64,000 nucleotides of DNA from the NCBI RefSeq assembly GCF_019049325.1, contig NZ_JAGMUO010000101.1:219819-283818 (forward strand). Direction: 5' to 3'. Shown piece after piece: positions 33,574 to 41,559 of this stretch. Positions within the stretch are counted from its first letter, which is position 1. Every line of letters starts with the position of its first letter. The stretch is from Streptomyces sp. AC512_CC834 (GTDB lineage: Bacteria > Actinomycetota > Actinomycetes > Streptomycetales > Streptomycetaceae). A program made the position numbers and the translations under genes. The notes under the pieces were generated by a model, which made no database searches, was not told the DNA's origin, and saw only the letters and a list, made by a program, of their open reading frames with translations.

Positions 33574-34137
33574 ATGAGCGTCGCCATCGACCACACAGGG
33601 CCCTGGACCGTCGCCGACGTCCTCGCCCTGCCGGAAGATCGCACCACCCGCTACGAGCTGGTGGGGGAGTCCCTCGTCATTTCCCCCACCACCGGCATCC
33701 GCCACCAGCGTGCCTCGCTCCGGCTCGCCATGATCCTTCACGCGGCGGCCCAGGCCGCCAAGGCGCCGGTCGAGGTGCTGGAGGCCATCAACGTCCTCCT
33801 GCCCTCGGGCCTGGTGGTCCCCGACCTCGTGGTGACCGATGCCGGCGCGACCGCCGACGACGGTGTCAGCGTCGACGCCGAGGGAGTTCAGCTCGTGATC
33901 GAACTCGTCTCTCCCGGTAACCGCACCGTGGACCGCAAGTTCAAGCCGATGCTCTACGCGGAGGCGGCCATTCCGTACTTCTGGCGGCTCGAGTTCGATC
34001 CGGCCCCGATGCTCGTCGTCTGCGCACTCGAAAGCGGCCGGTACGTGGAACGGGCGGCTGCGCTCGCAGGCGCGACCACCTGTCTGGACTCCCCATTCCC
34101 CGTCGCAATCGATCCGGCCGGACTCTCCCGACAGTGA
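33574..34137 (+). CDS. Uma2 family endonuclease-like protein (DUF820), second copy
   Basis: A 187-residue Uma2/DUF820 protein with a PD-(D/E)XK-like fold. Landmarks are YELVGESLVISPTTGIRHQR, LVVPDLVVTD, the VIELVSPGNRTVDRKFKPML core with Glu and Lys, and YAEAAIPYFWRLE. It has a very strong GAGGAGGTG ribosome binding site. It is clearly a distant paralogue of the gene at 11995, belonging to a different subgroup (SPGNRTVDRKFK here against SKTSVIRDYTVK there). Its position at the edge of the accessory island fits this mobile, expanded family. Confidence 0.85.
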   Translation: MSVAIDHTGPWTVADVLALPEDRTTRYELVGESLVISPTTGIRHQRASLRLAMILHAAAQAAKAPVEVLEAINVLLPSGLVVPDLVVTDAGATADDGVSVDAEGVQLVIELVSPGNRTVDRKFKPMLYAEAAIPYFWRLEFDPAPMLVVCALESGRYVERAAALAGATTCLDSPFPVAIDPAGLSRQ

Positions 34138-34204
34138 GCGCTCACTGGTAGTCGGGTTGCCCGAGGGTGAGATTCTCCCGGGCGCTCCGACTACTGGTTT
34201 CGGT

Positions 34205-35158
34205 TCAGAATCCGAGCCGCCGTAGCTGCTTCGGGTCGCGTTGCCAGTCCTTGGCGACCTTCACGTGCAGGTCCAGGAAGACCGGGGTGCCCAGCAGTGC
34301 CTCGATCTGTTTGCGGGACTTGATGCCGACGTCCTTCAGGCGCTTGCCCTTGGGGCCGATGACGATGCCCTTCTGGCTGGGGCGCTCGATGAAAACGTTG
34401 GCGTGGATGTCCAGGAGCGGCTTGTCGGCGGGGCGGTCCTCGCGCGGGATCATCTCCTCGACGACCACCGCGATGGAGTGCGGCAGCTCGTCCCGTACGC
34501 CCTCCAGCGCGGCCTCGCGGATCAGCTCGGCGACCATGACCTGCTCGGGCTCGTCGGTCAGGTCGCCCTCGGGGTAGAGCGCGGGGCCCTCGGGCAGCAG
34601 CGGGATGAGGAGGTCGGCGAGCAGGTCCACCTGCTGGTCGCCAGTGGCCGAGACCGGGACGATCTCCGCCCAGGTGATGCCCAGCTCCGTACCGAGCTGG
34701 TCGATCGCGATCAGTTGCTCGGCCAGGGTCTTTGAGTCCACCAGGTCGGTCTTGGTGACGATCGCGACCTTGGGGGTCTTCTTGATCCCGGCCAGCTCCT
34801 TGGCGATGAAGCGGTCACCGGGCCCCAGCTTCTCGTTCGCCGGCAGGCAGAAGCCGATGACGTCCACCTCGGCCCACGTCGCGCGCACGACGTCGTTGAG
34901 CCGCTCGCCCAGCAGTGTGCGCGGCTTGTGCAGCCCCGGGGTGTCCACCAGGATGAGCTGGGCTTCCTCGCGGTGCACGATGCCCCGCACGGTGTGCCGG
35001 GTGGTCTGCGGACGGTTCGAGGTGATCGCCACCTTCTGCCCGACCAGAGCGTTCGTGAGGGTGGACTTGCCCGCGTTGGGGCGGCCCACGAAGCAGGCGA
35101 AGCCGGACCGGTGAACAGTCTCGGCCGGTTCTTCGGATGACTGGGTACGAACGCTCAT
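34205..35158 (-). CDS. era: GTPase Era
   Basis: A 317-residue GTPase that binds the 3' end of 16S rRNA during small-subunit assembly. It has the P-loop GRPNAGKST (residues 25-33), DTPGLHKPR, TKTDL and a C-terminal KH domain (VFIERPSQKGIVIGPKGKRLKDVG, FLDLHVKVAKDWQRDPKQLRRLGF). ATG 35158 is chosen (MSVRTQSSEE); another ATG lies three codons upstream at 35167. It is the last of the minus-strand phoH-ybeY-corC-...-era series. Confidence 0.96.
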   Translation of the reverse strand: MSVRTQSSEEPAETVHRSGFACFVGRPNAGKSTLTNALVGQKVAITSNRPQTTRHTVRGIVHREEAQLILVDTPGLHKPRTLLGERLNDVVRATWAEVDVIGFCLPANEKLGPGDRFIAKELAGIKKTPKVAIVTKTDLVDSKTLAEQLIAIDQLGTELGITWAEIVPVSATGDQQVDLLADLLIPLLPEGPALYPEGDLTDEPEQVMVAELIREAALEGVRDELPHSIAVVVEEMIPREDRPADKPLLDIHANVFIERPSQKGIVIGPKGKRLKDVGIKSRKQIEALLGTPVFLDLHVKVAKDWQRDPKQLRRLGF

Positions 35159-35315
35159 GGCGCCCATTGTCCCTGATCCCCGAAGCCCCGCCGCACCAGC
35201 CGTGGTGCACGACCCACAGACGTGACGTGTAGGACGTGTGTGACGTGCGTCATGTGTGGTGGGCGGCCCGGATCCGCTGCCCGGAGGCGTCGCCCGCGCC
35301 GCCGCCCTCCGGGCG

Positions 35316-35561
35316 CTACCCGACGAACGTCGTGAAGGCGGCCCAGGCGTCGCTGGTGAGCCGGAGGGTGGGGCCGTCGGCGGCCGGGTTCTTGGAGTCG
35401 CGGACGTGGACGGTGTGGGGGCAGGCGGCCACCTCGACGCACTGCCCGCCCTCGTCGCCGCTGTAGCTGGACTTCCGCCAGGCGTAGGCGACTTCGAGGC
35501 ACTGGCCGCCCTCGCTGCCGCTGTAGGTCGACTTGAACCACTGAAGCGCTTCGGCGTTCAT
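35316..35561 (-). CDS. DUF397 protein with duplicated core motif
   Basis: An 81-residue DUF397 protein, part of regulator pairs that control development and antibiotic production in Streptomyces. Its N-terminal half holds two copies of the family motif in tandem: WFKSTYSGSEGGQCLEVAYA and WRKSSYSGDEGGQCVEVAAC. The usual RDSKNP and SDAWAAF segments follow. The start overlaps the stop of the XRE gene by four bases (ATGA), so both are translated together. Confidence 0.9.
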   Translation of the reverse strand: MNAEALQWFKSTYSGSEGGQCLEVAYAWRKSSYSGDEGGQCVEVAACPHTVHVRDSKNPAADGPTLRLTSDAWAAFTTFVG

Positions 35562-36421
35562 CGTTCTCCCAGCAGACGGTCGAGCAGGCCCAGGGAGTCC
35601 TGGGTGGTCAGGGCTTGCGTCCGCAGCATCGCATACTTGCGCGCCAGGATGGACACCTCATCCGGACAGGAGACCCACTGGCTGCCGCGCTGCGACTCCG
35701 TGTAGGCGAGATGCTGGTGGTCCGGGGTCTCCAGGAGGGTGAACGGGCCGTCCAGGCCTGCGTGGTGCGGGCTGGTCAGGGGGAGGAACTGGAGGGACAG
35801 GAAGGGCAGTTCGGCGAGGGTGCGCAGGTGGCGGAGCTGCTCGGCGTGGATGTCCGGGCCGCCGAGTGCCAGGTGCAGCGCGGGCTCCCACACGACGAAG
35901 CTCAGCGTGGGCGGGCAGGCGCGGTGCAGGATCTCCTGGCGTTCGACGCGGGCGGCGGTGCGGGACTCGACCTCGCCCTCGTCGTAGGCGGGGACGCGGT
36001 TGCGCAGAACGGCGCGCGCGTACGCCTCGGTCTGGAGCAGGCCGGGCAGGACCGCGTTGTCGTACCAGGACAGCGCGATGGCCTCCTGCTCGTGCTGGAT
36101 GTACAGCTCCGCCCACATCGGGAACTGGTCGATCTCGGGGAGGTTGGCCACGCCCGCCGCCAGCAGACCTCTCGTCTCCAGGAGTTCGTCCAGCAGCTCC
36201 GCCAGGTCCGGTTTGAGGGGGCGGCGGCCCTGCTCGATCGACGCGACCGTCTCCTCGTCCAGCATCAGCCGCTCACCCAGCTCGCGTTGGGTGAGACCCG
36301 CCGCGCGGCGGGCGGTGCCGAGCTGGCCGCCCAGCATCCGCATGGCCGAAAGGTTCTTCTTGCGCGCGTTGCGTGAGCTGGGTGAGCTGGGTGCGTTGTG
36401 CGAAGGGTTTCTGGAGTTCAT
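35558..36421 (-). CDS. XRE family regulator with DUF5753 domain (WhiJ-like)
   Basis: A 287-residue DNA-binding protein. Its helix-turn-helix (LGTARRAAGLTQRELGERLM, DEETVASIEQGRR) is at about residues 34-90, followed by a DUF5753 ligand/partner domain (ALSWYDNAVLPGLLQTEAYA, TLSFVVWEPALHL, GLDGPFTLLE). In Streptomyces such regulators work with a DUF397 partner and an anti-sigma-like ATPase, as in the whiJ and abaA loci, and all three are present here. The start is ATG 36421, giving a basic N-terminus. It is divergent from the ATPase gene. Confidence 0.9.
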   Translation of the reverse strand: MNSRNPSHNAPSSPSSRNARKKNLSAMRMLGGQLGTARRAAGLTQRELGERLMLDEETVASIEQGRRPLKPDLAELLDELLETRGLLAAGVANLPEIDQFPMWAELYIQHEQEAIALSWYDNAVLPGLLQTEAYARAVLRNRVPAYDEGEVESRTAARVERQEILHRACPPTLSFVVWEPALHLALGGPDIHAEQLRHLRTLAELPFLSLQFLPLTSPHHAGLDGPFTLLETPDHQHLAYTESQRGSQWVSCPDEVSILARKYAMLRTQALTTQDSLGLLDRLLGER

Positions 36422-36533
36422 GCCGACTCAACTCCCCACGTGGGCCCGTGCGTGACCGCCGTGAACCCGTACAAAAAATCCGTACGGACTCACTCAGTGA
36501 TAAACGGTAGTCACCCCACGTGACTCTCGTCCC
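36422..36533. promoter_or_regulatory. divergent promoter region with palindromes
   Basis: Between the XRE and ATPase genes lie CCCACGTGGG (36435-36444, perfect palindrome), TCCGTACGGA (36479-36488, perfect palindrome) and a second CCCCACGTG at 36514-36522. The repeated CCCCACGTG and the symmetry suggest operator sites for the XRE regulator, which would then control both directions. Promoter boxes are not clear. Confidence 0.45.
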
Positions 36534-36992
36534 GTGAACGAGACGCTCCGCATCCCGCCGCTGCGGGAGAAGTTCTTCCGCCGTGAACGCCGCGCCGTGC
36601 CCGACGCCAGGCGGTACGCCCACGAGACCCTGGCCGGCTGGGGGCTCGCCGACACCGAACGCGGCGAGGACGTGCTGCTGTGTGTGAGCGAGCTGGTGAC
36701 CAACGCGCTGTTGCACGGCGTACCGCCCGGACGGCTGTTCCTGCTCTTCCTGCGCTACGACGGCAGGGTGCTGCGGGTCGAGGTGCACGACAGCGGGCCC
36801 GGGGTGCCGCGCATCACCGACGGGCGCGACGGGCGGGACGAGGGCGGGCGAGGACTGGTGCTGGTGGCCGCGCTGTCCGACGAGTGGGGCGTGCGGGAGC
36901 GTGAGCCCGGCAAGGCGGTCTGGTGCGAGTTCACGCTCCGGGCGCGGGCGGAGCCCTGGGGGCCTATGCCGCCCGTCGTCAGCCCGCGCTGA
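36534..36992 (+). CDS. anti-sigma-factor-like ATP-binding protein
   Basis: A 152-residue stand-alone HATPase of the RsbW/SpoIIAB type, with the N-box SELVTNALLHGV, the DSGPGVPRITD G1 region and GRGLVLVAALSDEWGV. It keeps the ATP-binding features, but whether it phosphorylates an anti-anti-sigma partner is unknown. The start is GTG 36534 (VNETLRIPPL). It is divergent from the XRE-DUF397 pair, completing a three-component unit. Its last 14 bases overlap the convergent cytidine-deaminase-like gene. Confidence 0.88.
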   Translation: MNETLRIPPLREKFFRRERRAVPDARRYAHETLAGWGLADTERGEDVLLCVSELVTNALLHGVPPGRLFLLFLRYDGRVLRVEVHDSGPGVPRITDGRDGRDEGGRGLVLVAALSDEWGVREREPGKAVWCEFTLRARAEPWGPMPPVVSPR

Positions 36993-37332
36993 CCGTCTCC
37001 CGTACGGTCCCGTCCGGACCGGCGACCAGGACCGGCGTCCCGGGACCGCCCAGGTCCCGTACCGCCGCCAGGTCCTCCGCCGACGCGGACTCCGCCTCCG
37101 TCACCACGGCCGCCGCCTCCAGGGACTTCGCGCCGGACGCCACCGCCATCGCGACCGCCGTGCGCAGCGCGCTGAGCTTCAACGAGTCCAGGCCGACGGT
37201 CCCGGCGACGTACGTACGGCCGGTCTCGTCGCGTACGGCCGCGCCCTCGGGCACGCCGTTGCGGGCGCGGGCCGAGCGGGCCAGGGTGACGATCTTGCGG
37301 TCCTCGGGGTCGAGGTCGGGAGTCTCGGTCAT
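36979..37332 (-). CDS. cytidine deaminase-like protein lacking the zinc site
   Basis: A 117-residue protein with a cytidine-deaminase-like layout (IVTLARSARARNGVPEGAAV, GRTYVAGTV, SALRTAVAMAVASGA, AVVTEAES), and such proteins are often named cytidine deaminase. It lacks the metal motifs of true enzymes: there is no HAE/CAE and no PCxxC, and the sequence contains no cysteine at all. It is therefore likely not a deaminase. The gene conserved beside era in actinobacteria looks the same, for example in mycobacteria by memory. The start ATG 37332 gives MTETPDLDP. Confidence 0.8.
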   Translation of the reverse strand: MTETPDLDPEDRKIVTLARSARARNGVPEGAAVRDETGRTYVAGTVGLDSLKLSALRTAVAMAVASGAKSLEAAAVVTEAESASAEDLAAVRDLGGPGTPVLVAGPDGTVRETVSAG

Positions 37333-37370
37333 GGGGTGAGCATACGGAGCCGCGCCGCATGCCCGACCGG

Positions 37371-38270
37371 TCACCCTGCCACCGGGTACATCGCCCCGCG
37401 CCGGCTCTCTGGTGAGGCCAGCCACTCCAGCTTCGACGCGGTGTTCGCCTCGTCCAGTGGCGTGTGCAGCACGATGGTCAGATCGGGGCGCGCGGGCACC
37501 TGGAGCGCCGTCGACTCCAGGCTGAGCAGGCCGACCAGCGGATGGTCCAGCTCCTTGCGGATCTGCCCGGCGTCCTCGATGTCCCGCTCCTCCCACAGCG
37601 CGGCGAACTCGGCACTGGCCGCCCTCAGGTTCGTCAGCACCTGCTGGAATCCCTCGTCGTCCGGGTTGGCCGCACAGGTGGCGCGGAACTGGGCGACGAC
37701 CGTGCGCGCGTTCTGCTCCCAGCTACGGGAGCGGGACCGGTACAGCGGGTCGGTGAAGAAGTCGACGATGCAGTTCCACGTGGTCTCGGGCCGCATGCCC
37801 AGCACCATCGCCGCCGAGTCGTTGTACATCACGCAGTTGTAGTACCGGTCCATGATGTGCGCCGGATACGGCATCCACGTGTCGATCAGCCGCCGCAGCC
37901 CCTCGCACATGTCCCGCTTCGCCGGCTCCACCTCGGCCGCGGGCGGGTTGAGACCGGCCAGTACGTAGAGATGGCGGCGCTCGGTGTTGCTGAGCCGCAG
38001 CACCCGGCCGACCGCGTCCAGGACCTGCGGGGAGACGGAGATGTCGCGGCCCTGCTCCAGCCACTGGTACCAGGACGCGCCCACCCCGGCGAGCACGGCC
38101 ACCTCCTCGCGGCGCAGCCCGGGCGTGCGGCGCCGCGCCCCGCCGTCCGGAAGGCCCACCTCCGCCGGGGACAGCCGGGCCCGGCGGCTCATCAGGAACT
38201 CCCGCAGCTCACTGCGGCGACGGTCCCGGCCCGCCGACGCACCCTGTGCCCTCGCGATCACGTCCGGCAC
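37371..38270 (-). CDS. XRE family regulator with MmyB-like ligand domain
   Basis: A 299-residue regulator with an N-terminal helix-turn-helix (RRTPGLRREEVAVLAGVGAS, WYQWLEQGRDISVSPQVLDA) and a C-terminal MmyB-like domain (MDRYYNCVMYNDSAAMVLGM, HPLVGLLSLESTALQVPARP), a fold thought to bind fatty-acid-like ligands. The start is GTG 38270, with GGGGGAG about seven bases upstream. It is divergent from the MFS exporter gene, a common layout in which this type of regulator controls the neighbouring transporter or oxidoreductase. Confidence 0.9.
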   Translation of the reverse strand: MPDVIARAQGASAGRDRRRSELREFLMSRRARLSPAEVGLPDGGARRRTPGLRREEVAVLAGVGASWYQWLEQGRDISVSPQVLDAVGRVLRLSNTERRHLYVLAGLNPPAAEVEPAKRDMCEGLRRLIDTWMPYPAHIMDRYYNCVMYNDSAAMVLGMRPETTWNCIVDFFTDPLYRSRSRSWEQNARTVVAQFRATCAANPDDEGFQQVLTNLRAASAEFAALWEERDIEDAGQIRKELDHPLVGLLSLESTALQVPARPDLTIVLHTPLDEANTASKLEWLASPESRRGAMYPVAG

Positions 38271-38383
38271 GTGTGTACTCCCCCCGTAGCCATGCGCATG
38301 GTGCGTTCCGGTGCCTGGTGGTGGCACCACCAGAACAATCCGCGTCTCCCCACAACTATTCCGGGGGCCGCAGGCTCCTGTCC

Positions 38384-39886
38384 ATGGCGATCGACACCAC
38401 CCCGACTCCCACCCCGGCTTCCACCTCGACTTCCACCCCGACTCCCACCCCGACCCCCGTTGCCGAGCAGCAGGCCGCTCCGGCCGCTCCCCGGCTCTCG
38501 CCCCGCGACCGGCTCGTCCTGTTCGTGCTCTGCGCGGCCCAGTTCATGGTCGCGCTCGACTTCTCCGTCCTGAACGTCGCGCTGCCCGTTCTCGGCGCCG
38601 ACCTCGGCATGAGCACCTCCGCCCTCCAGTGGGCGGTCACCGCGTTCGCGCTGCCGTCGGGCGGGTTCCTGCTGCTCTTCGGCCGCATGGGCGACCTCTA
38701 CGGGCGCCGCCGGCTGTTCCTCGCCGGCCTCGCGCTCTTCGGCGCCGCCTCGCTCCTTGCCGCCTTCGCCTGGGACCCGGCCTCCTTCCTCGCCGGACGC
38801 GCCCTGCAGGGCCTCGGCGCGGCGGCCATCGTCCCGACCGGCATGTCCCTGCTGACGACGACCTTCCCCGAGGGCCCCGCCCGCGACCGTGCCCTCGGCA
38901 TCTCCGGCACCCTGCTCTCGCTCGGCTTCACCGTCGGCATGGTGGCCGGCGGCGTACTGACCGACCTGCTGAGCTGGCGGTCCACCATGGGCCTGCTGGC
39001 GCTGTTCGCGCTGATCGTGCTGCCGCTCGCCCCCGGCCTGCTGCCCGAGTCGCGCACTCCCGAACGCCCCCGCCTGGACGTGCCCGGCGCGGTCACCGTC
39101 ACCGGCGGGCTGCTCTCCCTGATCTACGCCCTGTCCACGGCCGCCGAACACGGCTTCGGCCGCACCGACGTCCTCGTCACCCTCGTCGCGGGCCTGTTGC
39201 TGCTCACCGCCTTCGCGGTCGTCGAGTCCCGCACCGCCGCCCCACTGGTCTCCCTGCCGATGCTGCGCCGCCGTACGGTGGCGTGGGGCAACGTGGGCGG
39301 ACTGGTCACCTTCTCGATGATGTCGACGGTGGTCTTCGTCCTCACCCTGTACCTCCAGGAGGTCCTGCACCTGAGCGCCTTCGAGACCGGCCTGGTCTTC
39401 GGCGTGCAGGGCGGGCTGTCGGTCGTCGCCGGTTCGTACGCCCCGCGCGTCATCGGCCGCTTCGGCGCCCGCCGCACCCTGGTCGGCTCGCTCGCCGGGC
39501 AGGGCGTCCTCGGCCTGTCCCTGCTGGCGCTGGGGGAGGGCCACTGGTCGGTGTGGCTCGCCACGGCCGCCGTGTCCCTGGCCAGCATGTGCCACCTGGG
39601 CGCGATCATCTCCTACGGCCTGACCGTCACCTCCGGCGTCCCGGACGAGGAGCAGGGCCTGGCGACCGGCCTGGTCACCTCCACCCAGCAGGTCGGCATC
39701 ACCGTCGGCATCCCGCTGCTCGGCGTCCTGGCCACCACCTCCACGGACCTGATGTCCGGCGTCCACACGGTGCTGATCCTGGACGCGGCGATCGTGCTGG
39801 CGGCGGCCGTACTGGTCGCGGTCGGGCTGCGGGTGACCCGGGCGGGCTCAGGGACGGTCGAGGCGGAGACGGTCCGCGCGCGGTAG
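38384..39886 (+). CDS. MFS transporter, DHA2 (14-helix) drug exporter type
   Basis: A 500-residue proton-coupled exporter of the major facilitator superfamily. It has the DHA2 first-helix signature LDFSVLNVALP, the motif GRMGDLYGRRR between helices 2 and 3, and GISGTLLSLGFTVGMVAGGV for the antiporter motif in helix 5. About 14 hydrophobic segments are visible. The N-terminal 25 residues are an alternating Thr/Pro/Ser tract before the first helix. The start ATG 38384 fits the MAIDTTP N-terminus. It probably exports a toxic compound under control of the divergent XRE regulator. The 3' end overlaps the convergent mmcQ gene by 39 bases. Confidence 0.9.
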   Translation: MAIDTTPTPTPASTSTSTPTPTPTPVAEQQAAPAAPRLSPRDRLVLFVLCAAQFMVALDFSVLNVALPVLGADLGMSTSALQWAVTAFALPSGGFLLLFGRMGDLYGRRRLFLAGLALFGAASLLAAFAWDPASFLAGRALQGLGAAAIVPTGMSLLTTTFPEGPARDRALGISGTLLSLGFTVGMVAGGVLTDLLSWRSTMGLLALFALIVLPLAPGLLPESRTPERPRLDVPGAVTVTGGLLSLIYALSTAAEHGFGRTDVLVTLVAGLLLLTAFAVVESRTAAPLVSLPMLRRRTVAWGNVGGLVTFSMMSTVVFVLTLYLQEVLHLSAFETGLVFGVQGGLSVVAGSYAPRVIGRFGARRTLVGSLAGQGVLGLSLLALGEGHWSVWLATAAVSLASMCHLGAIISYGLTVTSGVPDEEQGLATGLVTSTQQVGITVGIPLLGVLATTSTDLMSGVHTVLILDAAIVLAAAVLVAVGLRVTRAGSGTVEAETVRAR

Positions 39887-40255
39887 ACCGGCGACCACCA
39901 GGTCGTACGAGTCCTCGACCAGCTCCCGGACGACACGGTCCGGGAGCCCGGCGCCGGAACCGCTACCGGAACCGCCGCCGAGTCCGTCGCCGGGTCCGGC
40001 GTCCACCGTCACCGTGTTCCAGTGCCGCTTGTTCATGTGCCAGCCCGGGACGATCAGGCCCGGGTGGTCGCCGCGCAGCCGGATCGCGTCGTCCGGGTCG
40101 CACTTCAGGTTGACCGTGAGCGGACGCCCGTCCAGCGAGGCCAGCGCGAACATCTTCCCCAGCACCTTGAAGACCGAGGTCTCCGGGTTGAAGGGGAAGT
40201 CCTCCACCACCGCGTTGAAGGACAGGCAGAAGTCGCGCAGCTCCGCAGGGGTCAT
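39848..40255 (-). CDS. MmcQ/YjbR family DNA-binding protein
   Basis: A 135-residue protein of the MmcQ/YjbR family (double-wing DNA-binding-like fold), with ELRDFCLSFNAVVEDFPFN, the VFKVLGKMFALASL stretch, VNLKCDPDDAIRLR and the GWHMNKRHWNTV motif. A Gly/Ser-rich insert (GGGSGSGSGAG) breaks the C-terminal part. The start overlaps the stop of the CBS-domain gene by four bases, so it belongs to the phoH-ybeY-corC operon. Confidence 0.88.
   Translation of the reverse strand: MTPAELRDFCLSFNAVVEDFPFNPETSVFKVLGKMFALASLDGRPLTVNLKCDPDDAIRLRGDHPGLIVPGWHMNKRHWNTVTVDAGPGDGLGGGSGSGSGAGLPDRVVRELVEDSYDLVVAGLPRADRLRLDRP
39922..39947 (+). terminator. hairpin downstream of the MFS gene, inside mmcQ
   Basis: GCTCCCGGAC and its perfect complement GTCCGGGAGC flank a GACACG loop. 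It begins 36 bases after the MFS stop, in the C-terminal coding part of the opposing mmcQ gene, so it could end the exporter transcript. Confidence 0.5.
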
Positions 40256-41559
40256 TCCGACACGGCCTCCTCGGCCGGTGGCTTCGCCGCGGTCACCGGC
40301 TCCACCAGCACCGTCACGATCTTGTTCCGGCGGCCCGCCGCGGCCTCCGCCGTCAGCCGCAGTTCACGGCCGTCCGGCAGCTCGACGGTCGACGAGGCCC
40401 CGGCGATCGGGACGCGGCCGAGCGCCTTCGCCAGCAGTCCGCCGACCGTCTCCACGTCCTCGTCGTCGTACTCGTCCAGGCCGTACAGCTCGCCCAGGTC
40501 GCCGATGTCGAGGCGGGCGGTGACCCGGAAACGGTCCTCGCCCAGCTCCTCGACGGGCGGCAGCTCCCGGTCGTACTCGTCGGTGATCTCGCCGACGATC
40601 TCCTCGAGGATGTCCTCGATGGTGACGATCCCCGCCGTGCCGCCGTACTCGTCGATGACGACGGCGACGTGGTTGCGGTCCTTCTGCATCTCGCGCAGCA
40701 GGTCACCGGCGTTCTTGGTGTCCGGCACGAAGGACGCGGGACGCATCGCCGTGGAGACCAGGTCGCTCTCCGCGTCCCGGCTGATGTGGGTCCTGCGGAC
40801 CAGGTCCTTCAGATACACGATGCCGACGATGTCGTCCTCGCTGTCGCCGGTGACCGGGATCCGCGAGAAACCGGAACGCAGAGCGAGGGTGAGGGCCTGC
40901 CGGATGGTCTTGTAGCGCTCGATGACGACGAGGTCGGTCCGCGGGACCATGACCTCCCGCACCAGCGTGTCGCCCAGCTCGAACACCGAGTGCACCATGC
41001 GGCGCTCCTCGGCCTCGATCAGGGACTCCTTCTCGGCGTAGTCCACCAGCGCCCGCAGCTCCGCCTCCGAGGCGAAGGGGCCGCGGCGGAAACCCTTGCC
41101 GGGGGTGAGCGCGTTGCCGATGAGGATGAGCAGCGACGGGATCGGCCCCATGATCCGGGCCAGCGGCAGCAGCGCGTACGCCGCCGCGGTCGCCGTGTTC
41201 AGCGGGTGCTGGCGCCCGATGGTGCGCGGGGACACCCCGACGGCGACGTACGAGAGCAGCACCATCACCGCGATGGCGATCACCAGCGCCTCGCCGGTGC
41301 CGTCGAACTGCTTCAGGCAGGCGTACGTCACCAGCGCCGCGGCCGCCATCTCGCAGGCGACGCGGACCAGCAGCGCCACGTTGAGGTAGCGCGTCGGGTC
41401 GGCGGCGACCTTGGCGAGCCTCTCGCCGCCGCGCCGCCCGGACCGTACCGCCTCCTCGGCGCGGAAGCTGGAGACCCTCGCGAGCCCCGCCTCCGCGCAC
41501 GCGGCGAGCCAGGCGACCACCACCAGGGCGACGGCGCCGGCGACCAGCGGGAGGCTCAT
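40252..41559 (-). CDS. CNNM/CBS-domain membrane protein (CorC/HlyC family)
   Basis: A 435-residue membrane protein. It has an N-terminal DUF21/CNNM transmembrane domain of about four helices (residues 1-150), a tandem CBS pair (VREVMVPRTDLVVIERY, GIVYLKDLVRR, VAVVIDEYGGTAGIVTIEDI) and a C-terminal CorC_HlyC domain. The family is linked to magnesium or divalent cation transport rather than haemolysis. Start ATG 41559 overlaps the ybeY stop, and its stop overlaps mmcQ. The position next to ybeY and phoH is widely conserved. Confidence 0.9.
   Translation of the reverse strand: MSLPLVAGAVALVVVAWLAACAEAGLARVSSFRAEEAVRSGRRGGERLAKVAADPTRYLNVALLVRVACEMAAAALVTYACLKQFDGTGEALVIAIAVMVLLSYVAVGVSPRTIGRQHPLNTATAAAYALLPLARIMGPIPSLLILIGNALTPGKGFRRGPFASEAELRALVDYAEKESLIEAEERRMVHSVFELGDTLVREVMVPRTDLVVIERYKTIRQALTLALRSGFSRIPVTGDSEDDIVGIVYLKDLVRRTHISRDAESDLVSTAMRPASFVPDTKNAGDLLREMQKDRNHVAVVIDEYGGTAGIVTIEDILEEIVGEITDEYDRELPPVEELGEDRFRVTARLDIGDLGELYGLDEYDDEDVETVGGLLAKALGRVPIAGASSTVELPDGRELRLTAEAAAGRRNKIVTVLVEPVTAAKPPAEEAVSE

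Noticed and set aside
36979..37332. Assignment as an active cytidine deaminase
   Set aside because: The zinc-ligand Cys and His/Glu motifs are absent.
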